Source: 9FT-COMBO-53-11 sp040900215
GTDB taxonomy: Bacteria; Patescibacteriota; WWE3; 9FT-COMBO-53-11
Length of the DNA: 9,057 bases
Reading direction: 5' to 3'
NCBI GenBank assembly: GCA_040900215.1
Contig: JBBDZL010000002.1
Coordinates: 1 to 9,057 of the forward strand
Shown here: positions 5,411-9,057 of the stretch, piece by piece
Numbering within the stretch: position 1 is the first letter of the stretch
Layout: each line of letters begins with the position of its first letter
The notes under the pieces: generated by a model
Told to the model about the DNA's origin: nothing
Seen by the model: the letters and a program-made list of their open reading frames with translations, nothing else
The model's database searches: none
Translations under genes and position numbers: made by a program

Positions 5411-5437
5411 AAAAAGCCCCGAATTGCTTCAGGGCTT
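5411..5437 (-). terminator. Intrinsic terminator of dfrA, stop codon inside the stem
   Basis: The minus-strand RNA has a 10-bp stem (AAGCCCTGAA with TTCGGGGCTT, one G-U pair) closed by a GCAA tetraloop, followed by a U-run. The TGA stop of dfrA (5429-5431) is within the 5' arm. The last dfrA codons are therefore also terminator sequence. Confidence 0.9.
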
Positions 5438-5926
5438 GGCTTCAAGAACTCCGAACCAGAGGTTGTAGGGGGTAGTCGGACCTTTCTTGACCGTCTGCCC
5501 CTCAACCACCCGCCACTTCGGCCAATCGACCGGGGGGAAGAAGGTGTCCCCTTCCCGAAACTGAAGGGCGATCACGGTCAGGTAGATCCGGGAAGCATGG
5601 GGCAGAAATGCCCGGTAGATCTCGGCCCCGCCGATCACCATCACTTCCTCGTAGCCGGCAAGGACCTTCAGCACGTCCGCGATCGAATGCAGCAGGAGGC
5701 AGTTCGGGGCTTCGTACCTTCGGTCGCGGGAGAGCACCACGTTCAGTCGGCCCTTCAGCGGCTTCCGCCCCAACGACTCGAAGGTCTTCCGCCCCATCAC
5801 CACCGGCTTGCCGGCGGTGAGCTCTCGGAACCGGCGCATGTCGGCGGGAATCCGCCGCCAGGGCATCTTCCCGTTGGCCCCGATCACGCCGTTCTTACCA
5901 ATCGCGGCGATCAGCGAGATCTGCAT
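5429..5926 (-). CDS. dfrA: Dihydrofolate reductase
   Basis: A 165-residue DHFR that reduces dihydrofolate to tetrahydrofolate with NADPH. Visible motifs are the N-terminal ISLIAAIGKNGVIGANGKMPW (3-23), IPADMRRFRELTAGKPVVMGR with the catalytic acid D29 (D27 in E. coli), MGRKTFESLG (44-53) and the cofactor glycines VIGGAEIYRAF (97-107). AGGAGG lies five bases before the ATG and overlaps the thyA stop codon, so dfrA is coupled to thyA. Together they recycle the dihydrofolate made by ThyA. The gene ends inside its own terminator. It looks like a chromosomal housekeeping DHFR; nothing suggests a mobile trimethoprim-resistance cassette. The symbol folA would be equally suitable. Confidence 0.96.
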   Translation of the reverse strand: MQISLIAAIGKNGVIGANGKMPWRRIPADMRRFRELTAGKPVVMGRKTFESLGRKPLKGRLNVVLSRDRRYEAPNCLLLHSIADVLKVLAGYEEVMVIGGAEIYRAFLPHASRIYLTVIALQFREGDTFFPPVDWPKWRVVEGQTVKKGPTTPYNLWFGVLEAKP

Positions 5927-5935
5927 TGCCGCCTC

Positions 5936-6808
5936 CTACTCGTGGATCGCAAACTCGATCTTGGGAAAGCTTTGGTAACCCGCGAACCGGGTATCACCGG
6001 CTTTCCAATCGAAGATCGAAGTGAAGCGCTCGGTCAGGACCTGCGGCAGAAGATACCGGTCAGGATCCCGAGAAAGCTGTTCCCGCGCCCCCTCGATATG
6101 GTCTCCGTAGATGTGAACATCGCCGAGAAAACCAACGAGCCGGCCTTCCTTCAACCCCGCCTCTTTGGCAAGGAGATGAAGGAGTAAGCCGTAACTGGCA
6201 ATGTTGAACGGCAAACCAACCATCGTATCGACGGAGCGCTGATTCCACATCAAATGAAGCTTGCCGCCGATGACCGTCACCTGAAAACCGTAGTGGCAAG
6301 GAGGCAAGGCCATCTGGCCCAGCGCTGCCGGCTCCCAAGCGGAAACCAGCATACGCCGGTCGCCAAGATCGATCTTGAGCTTCTTGACCAAGGCTGCGAG
6401 CTGATCGATCCCCTGGCCCGTGTAATCCGTATCAAAGCTGACGTACCGGGCGCCGAAGTGCCGCCACTGGAACCCGTAGATGGGACCAAGATCGCGCTCG
6501 GCCGCCATCCGGGCTTTGGAAGCCGGGTCATGGCCATAGGGGGCTTTGGTGGGATTTCCCCACTCGTCCCAGATCGAGCAACTCCGTTCCTGGAACCACC
6601 TCTTGTCGGTCACCCCGTTGATGAAACCTTCCAACTCGGTCGCCATGCTCCGGAAAGCCATCCTCTTGGTCGTTAACAGAGGAAAACCGGCGGCCATATC
6701 GTGCTCGAAGAACGCCCCCGCAATCGCGAGAGTGTCAACTCCGGTGCGGTTAGGCTTCCGCTCTCCATAATCGAGAATTCGCCGAACAATCTCGAGGTAC
6801 TGGCGCAT
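5936..6808 (-). CDS. thyA: Thymidylate synthase (ThyA type)
   Basis: A 290-residue enzyme that methylates dUMP to dTMP using 5,10-methylene-THF and releases dihydrofolate. The nucleophile is C171 in ALPPCHYGFQ. Other expected residues are R21 (NRTGVDT), R191, S192 and D194 (NQRSVDTMVGLPFNIASY), N202, and H232/Y234 (GDVHIYGDH), all offset by 25 from E. coli numbering. The extra length lies between IWDEWG (79-84) and LGPIYGFQWRHFG (107-119), a known variable insertion. The start MRQYLEIVRRILDYG aligns with the normal N-terminus. The base before the ATG is known but the rest of the upstream region is in the 100-N gap, so its ribosome binding site cannot be seen. The frame also runs through the Ns to an ATG at 6916, but that extension is unsupported. 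Confidence 0.96.
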   Translation of the reverse strand: MRQYLEIVRRILDYGERKPNRTGVDTLAIAGAFFEHDMAAGFPLLTTKRMAFRSMATELEGFINGVTDKRWFQERSCSIWDEWGNPTKAPYGHDPASKARMAAERDLGPIYGFQWRHFGARYVSFDTDYTGQGIDQLAALVKKLKIDLGDRRMLVSAWEPAALGQMALPPCHYGFQVTVIGGKLHLMWNQRSVDTMVGLPFNIASYGLLLHLLAKEAGLKEGRLVGFLGDVHIYGDHIEGAREQLSRDPDRYLLPQVLTERFTSIFDWKAGDTRFAGYQSFPKIEFAIHE

Positions 6809-6809
6809 C

Positions 6810-6909
6810 NNNNNNNNNNNNNNNNNNNNNNNNNNNNNNNNNNNNNNNNNNNNNNNNNNNNNNNNNNNNNNNNNNNNNNNNNNNNNNNNNNNNNNNNNNN
6901 NNNNNNNNN
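6810..6909. other. Assembly gap of exactly 100 N
   Basis: Exactly 100 unknown bases directly upstream of the thyA start, most likely a placeholder of unknown true length. It hides the body of at least one gene, because a start with its own ribosome binding site lies at its right edge. Confidence 0.97.
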
Positions 6910-6916
6910 GTGCCAT
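6910..6916 (-). CDS. First codons of an unidentified gene lost in the gap
   Basis: The ATG at 6916 has AAGGAG (6924-6929) seven bases upstream and a good promoter further up, so it is very probably a real translation start. Only Met-Ala and one further base are readable before the Ns. It is unlikely to be thyA, because thyA has its own normal N-terminus at 6808. Nothing can be said of its product; between folD and thyA a nucleotide or folate gene would be reasonable, but that is a guess from context. Confidence 0.55.
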
Positions 6917-6949
6917 CTCTCTGCTCCTTATCGTTTATTGAACGGGGAA

Positions 6950-6976
6950 ATTATAACAAAGAAGATTCCCGGTCAA
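6950..6976 (-). promoter_or_regulatory. Sigma-70-type promoter upstream of the gap gene and thyA-dfrA
   Basis: The minus strand carries a perfect -10, TATAAT (6950-6955), and TTGACC (6971-6976) with a 15-base spacer, which is shorter than the ideal 17. A second TTGACC lies at 6982-6987. Initiation near 6943 would give a leader of about 27 nt including the AAGGAG site. This probably drives the gap gene, thyA and dfrA. The remaining gap to folD (6988-7042) holds only a weak 5-bp hairpin (ACAGA/TCTGT) and no convincing folD terminator. Confidence 0.7.
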
Positions 6977-7042
6977 AAAATGGTCAATTTACTTATGAGA
7001 CAGACGACCATCTGTGCTAAGAGTAACGTTTAAATATTTGAT

Positions 7043-7843
7043 CTAGTGTATATTCCGGGAATCGAAAGCGAGGAGTACGTTTTCTAGAAGTTTGACCACG
7101 GTAAGGGGGCCGATGCCGCCGGGAACGGGAGTGAGGAAACGCGCTTTCTTCTCAACGGCCGGATCGATATCCCCGCGGAGCTTGCCGTTGATGCGCGAAA
7201 TCCCGACATCAATCACCACCGCTCCCCGCTTGACCATTGCCGGCTTAATCATCGCCGCTTGCCCCACCGCACTCACCAAAATGTCGGCCGTCTTCGTCAA
7301 TTCCGCCAGGTTCTTGGTTTTGGAGTGGGCAATCGTGACGGTGGCATCGTTCGCTAAGAGCGCCAGGGCGATTGGTAAGCCGGCGACCTGGCCTCGACCG
7401 ATGACAACCGCCCGCGAACCGGCGATCTTGACCCTCTGACTCCGCAAAACTTCCAAAACCGCCCCGGCCGTGGCCGGCGTAAACCGGCTTTGAGGCGTTA
7501 AACCGTCCACGTCCTTATCGGGAGAAATGTGACTAATAATCAACTCCTCATCGAGATTTGGGGGGAGCGGAAGCTGAACGATAATCCCACCGACCTTTCG
7601 ATCGGCGTTCAGCCGATCGATCAACGCCAAAACCTCCTTTCGGGAGGGGTGAGGCAGTTTGTAAAGAGAGAACTTGATCCCCACTCGTTCCGCCGCTTCC
7701 TGCTTTTTCCGGACGTAAACTGCGGAAGCAGGATCATTCCCGACCAGAACCACCGCCAAGCGGGGTTTGATTTTCCGGCCCCGGATTTCTTTTGCGATTC
7801 GCGCTTCAATTAGCCCCGCCAGTTTCTTTCCGTCAACCAACAT
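7043..7843 (-). CDS. folD: FolD: methylene-THF dehydrogenase / methenyl-THF cyclohydrolase
   Basis: A 266-residue bifunctional enzyme, slightly shorter than the usual 280-290, that interconverts 5,10-methylene-THF and 10-formyl-THF with NADP. Catalytic-site residues are visible: Y43 and K47 in YVRKKQ, Q90 in VQLPLPP, and D113 in DKDVDGLTP. The Rossmann part has VVIGRGQVAGLPIA (146-158) and DVGISRINGKLRGDID (212-227), and the C-terminal signature is TPVPGGIGPLTVVKLLEN (238-255). The usual PCTP segment reads FTPAT, and a lysine often found in GRSxxVGKP is leucine; both look like tolerated variation. It supplies the methylene donor for thyA downstream. There is no Shine-Dalgarno, and the ATG sits in a small hairpin (7842-7857). 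Confidence 0.95.
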   Translation of the reverse strand: MLVDGKKLAGLIEARIAKEIRGRKIKPRLAVVLVGNDPASAVYVRKKQEAAERVGIKFSLYKLPHPSRKEVLALIDRLNADRKVGGIIVQLPLPPNLDEELIISHISPDKDVDGLTPQSRFTPATAGAVLEVLRSQRVKIAGSRAVVIGRGQVAGLPIALALLANDATVTIAHSKTKNLAELTKTADILVSAVGQAAMIKPAMVKRGAVVIDVGISRINGKLRGDIDPAVEKKARFLTPVPGGIGPLTVVKLLENVLLAFDSRNIH

Positions 7844-7867
7844 AAACTAAAGTTTATCAGAGAAACA

Positions 7868-7901
7868 TATCTCTTTAATTATTTAAATAATTAAAGTGAT
7901 A
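7868..7901. repeat. 34-nt near-perfect AT-rich palindrome upstream of folD
   Basis: The central 24 bases (7873-7896) are a perfect palindrome with half-site CTTTAATTATTT. After a single mismatched pair the symmetry continues as TATC/GATA, giving 34 bases in all. It lies between the tmk terminator and the folD start. A -10-like AATAAT within it pairs with TTGGCT at 17-base spacing, so it may overlap the folD promoter. It could bind a dimeric regulator or form a cruciform. Confidence 0.65.
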
Positions 7902-7904
7902 GCC

Positions 7905-7936
7905 AAAAAGAAAGCCCCGAACGGGATGTTCAGGGC
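7905..7936 (-). terminator. Intrinsic terminator of tmk, stop codon inside the stem
   Basis: The minus-strand RNA has a 9-bp stem (GCCCTGAAC with GTTCGGGGC, one G-U pair), a 5-nt loop ATCCC and then UUUCUUUUU. The TGA of tmk (7930-7932) is inside the 5' arm. Stem sequence and layout closely match the dfrA terminator. Confidence 0.88.
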
Positions 7937-8583
7937 ATCAACTCTTCCTTCACAACGTTGCGAACGCGGCCGAATACCATCTCTTCCGATCCGGTCCCGT
8001 CGACGAAGATCACATGGGGGAGCTTCCCCGCCAGCGTTTGATAGGCGGCCCAGGTTCGCTCCAAAGTCTCCTTAACCTCGTGAAGTTCCCTCTGAGACTC
8101 TGGTTTCCGCCGCAAACACTCTTCGACCGGCAGCGCCAAAACGATGTTGAGGTTCGGCCAGGGATAGTAGACGTTCATTCCCAAGAGCAACCAGGGGGAG
8201 ATATCATGGGCCAAGCCGAAAGCCAACGTCGAGAGAGCATAGCGCGACGTCACCACCCAGTCTCCCCGAGCCAAGGATGGGATGATTAGCTGGTCCAAGT
8301 GGTCTCCCCGATCCACGCAGAAGAGCTGCTGGAATGGAATCGGCGAAAGGGTGCGCTTTCTCTGCAAGATCCGCCGAATCGCCAACCCATACTCTTCGTC
8401 GGTTGGCTCTCTCGTCAGGACAACCTCAATCCCGAGGCTCTCAAGATACTTTGCCAAAAGGGCGGATTGGGTCGAGTTGCCGCCGCCGTCCAGCGTGTCG
8501 ATGTTGATCAACTTGCCGGGTGCCGGGTTAACGCGCACCAGAGTTGAAATCTCATCAAACAGGTGGTCTTCCAGCTTAGCCAT
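7930..8583 (-). CDS. tmk: Thymidylate kinase homologue with altered P-loop
   Basis: A 217-residue P-loop kinase that aligns along its length with dTMP kinases: the N-terminal strand and loop INIDTLDGGGNSTQ (26-39), TREP (57-60), LFCVDRGDHLDQLIIPSLARG (87-107), VVTSRYALSTLAF (110-122), VEECLRRK, and FVDGTGSEEMV near the end. Position beside folD and thyA fits phosphorylation of dTMP to dTDP. However, the Walker A loop, normally GxDGxGK[ST], reads TLDGGGNS, so both its first glycine and its lysine are replaced. The usual DR[YH] reads SRY, and the aspartates expected around PDLTIYLD are asparagine and alanine. It may be an active variant or a regulatory or scaffold paralogue. About 22 extra residues precede the domain. 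The ATG at 8583 is chosen because AGAGGTG lies at good spacing; a GTG at 8589 would overlap that site. Confidence 0.85.
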   Translation of the reverse strand: MAKLEDHLFDEISTLVRVNPAPGKLINIDTLDGGGNSTQSALLAKYLESLGIEVVLTREPTDEEYGLAIRRILQRKRTLSPIPFQQLFCVDRGDHLDQLIIPSLARGDWVVTSRYALSTLAFGLAHDISPWLLLGMNVYYPWPNLNIVLALPVEECLRRKPESQRELHEVKETLERTWAAYQTLAGKLPHVIFVDGTGSEEMVFGRVRNVVKEELMP

Positions 8584-8591
8584 CTTCACCT

Positions 8592-9005
8592 CTATTCAAG
8601 CAGAAATTCCAACAGATCGCGGGCGGTAGGGGTAAGCTTGAGGTCCAGCGCGGCCTCCACCGTTACCCACCGGGAGTCCTGGTGCTCATCGGGAGCGAGG
8701 CGCACCTTTTCGCCCCGCACCCGCTGGCAGCGAAAGATTAGCTCCAAGTAGCGGGGACCTTCCGTTTTCGGGCTGATGAAAGTCAGGGGTTCGGAATGGC
8801 GCGGTGAAACGATCAAGCCGGTTTCCTCCTTAATTTCGCGCTTTAAGGCCATCGGAAGCGGTTCGCCGGCCTCGATCAAGCCGCCGGGAACTTCCCAGAG
8901 TCCGGCGTCGCGGTTCCGATCCGAATTCCGCTGCAGCAACAGAATCTTGCCGCTGCGGCGCTGGATCACCGCCCGCACTCCCAAAACGACACTCTCGCGG
9001 GACAT
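8592..9005 (-). CDS. Nudix hydrolase
   Basis: A 137-residue protein with a complete Nudix box: glycine 42, E48, then REIKEETGL (56-64), fitting GX5EX7REUXEEXGU. The strand VRAVIQRRSGKILLLQR and GLWEVPGG before the box are typical. Nudix enzymes hydrolyse nucleoside diphosphates linked to another group, using Mg2+ bound by the box glutamates. Substrate cannot be read from sequence; next to tmk, thyA and folD a dNTP or damaged-nucleotide substrate is plausible. GGGAGG lies five bases before the ATG and a -10 element 36 bases upstream, so it is the first gene of its unit. The tmk site AGAGGTG overlaps its stop codon, so the two are coupled. Confidence 0.93.
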   Translation of the reverse strand: MSRESVVLGVRAVIQRRSGKILLLQRNSDRNRDAGLWEVPGGLIEAGEPLPMALKREIKEETGLIVSPRHSEPLTFISPKTEGPRYLELIFRCQRVRGEKVRLAPDEHQDSRWVTVEAALDLKLTPTARDLLEFLLE

Positions 9006-9040
9006 CTCTCCCTCCCTTCTTTGGTTTTTGAGTTAACCCC

Positions 9041-9049
9041 ACTATACCA
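9041..9049 (-). promoter_or_regulatory. Extended -10 promoter element of the Nudix-tmk unit
   Basis: The minus strand carries TGG-TATAGT, a TGn extended -10 with five of six consensus bases. The -35 would lie beyond the window end. Initiation near 9034 gives a leader of about 28 nt that contains the Shine-Dalgarno GGGAGG (9011-9016). Confidence 0.6.
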
Positions 9050-9057
9050 CCAAATAA

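Noticed and set aside
5408..6187. A 259-codon plus-strand open frame across dfrA and thyA
   Set aside because: dfrA and thyA are unmistakable on the minus strand over the same bases; the plus-strand product has no family resemblance.
5936..6916. thyA extended through the 100 N to the ATG at 6916
   Set aside because: The frame over unknown bases is meaningless, 100 is not a multiple of three, and thyA has a normal N-terminus at 6808.
6991..7042. A folD terminator at the weak ACAGA/TCTGT hairpin
   Set aside because: The stem has only five pairs and no U-tract follows it on the minus strand.
5411..7936. Recoding of UGA as glycine, as in some CPR lineages
   Set aside because: rpsU, dfrA and tmk all end normally at TGA, two of them within terminators, so UGA acts as stop.
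7930..8589. A tmk start at the GTG at 8589
   Set aside because: That GTG lies within the AGAGGTG ribosome binding site that serves the ATG at 8583.
1..9057. A defence, mobile or otherwise novel multi-gene system
   Set aside because: Every substantial gene belongs to a known housekeeping family; no transposase, integrase, nuclease-effector or phage gene was seen.

Overview
The window is a block of bacterial housekeeping genes, all on the minus strand, so transcription runs from high to low coordinates. It is moderately GC-rich by eye and contains two runs of exactly 100 N (2923-3022 and 6810-6909), which points to a scaffolded draft or metagenome assembly. Small compact proteins suggest a reduced-genome lineage such as the Patescibacteria/CPR: a 149-residue EF-Ts, a prolyl-tRNA synthetase with no editing insertion, and gene overlaps of 1-8 nt. 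That assignment is inferred from style; no marker here proves it. UGA is used as a normal stop (rpsU, the fragment ending at 2815, dfrA, tmk), so the UGA-to-glycine code of some CPR lineages is not in use.

In transcription order, the right end is a thymidylate/folate cluster. A Nudix hydrolase (8592-9005) and a thymidylate kinase homologue with an altered P-loop (7930-8583) end at an intrinsic terminator. They are followed by folD (7043-7843), a promoter region, the first codons of a gene lost in an assembly gap, thyA (5936-6808) and dfrA (5429-5926), which ends at a second terminator. FolD makes 5,10-methylene-THF, ThyA uses it to methylate dUMP, DHFR recycles the resulting dihydrofolate, and a TMP kinase would phosphorylate dTMP.

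The middle is a translation block: rpsB, tsf and frr, nearly fused to each other and lacking the pyrH that often sits between tsf and frr. It is followed by the front half of an RseP-type site-2 protease. An assembly gap cuts that gene, and the 36 codons beyond the gap do not resemble the expected C-terminus. A third terminator follows.

The left end is a second translation-linked run: proS, a HIT-family protein, rpsU, yqeY and the start of ybeY, which leaves the window. Its intergenic gaps contain short inverted repeats, one of which lies between the strong Shine-Dalgarno sequence and the start codon of rpsU.

No rRNA, tRNA, CRISPR array, transposase, phage gene or defence system was seen. 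The most interesting signals are small-scale: terminators whose hairpins contain the stop codon of the preceding gene, probable leaderless starts immediately after those terminators, palindromic repeats in intergenic gaps, and the substituted active site of the thymidylate kinase homologue. No gene-free stretch exceeds about 130 bases outside the N runs.
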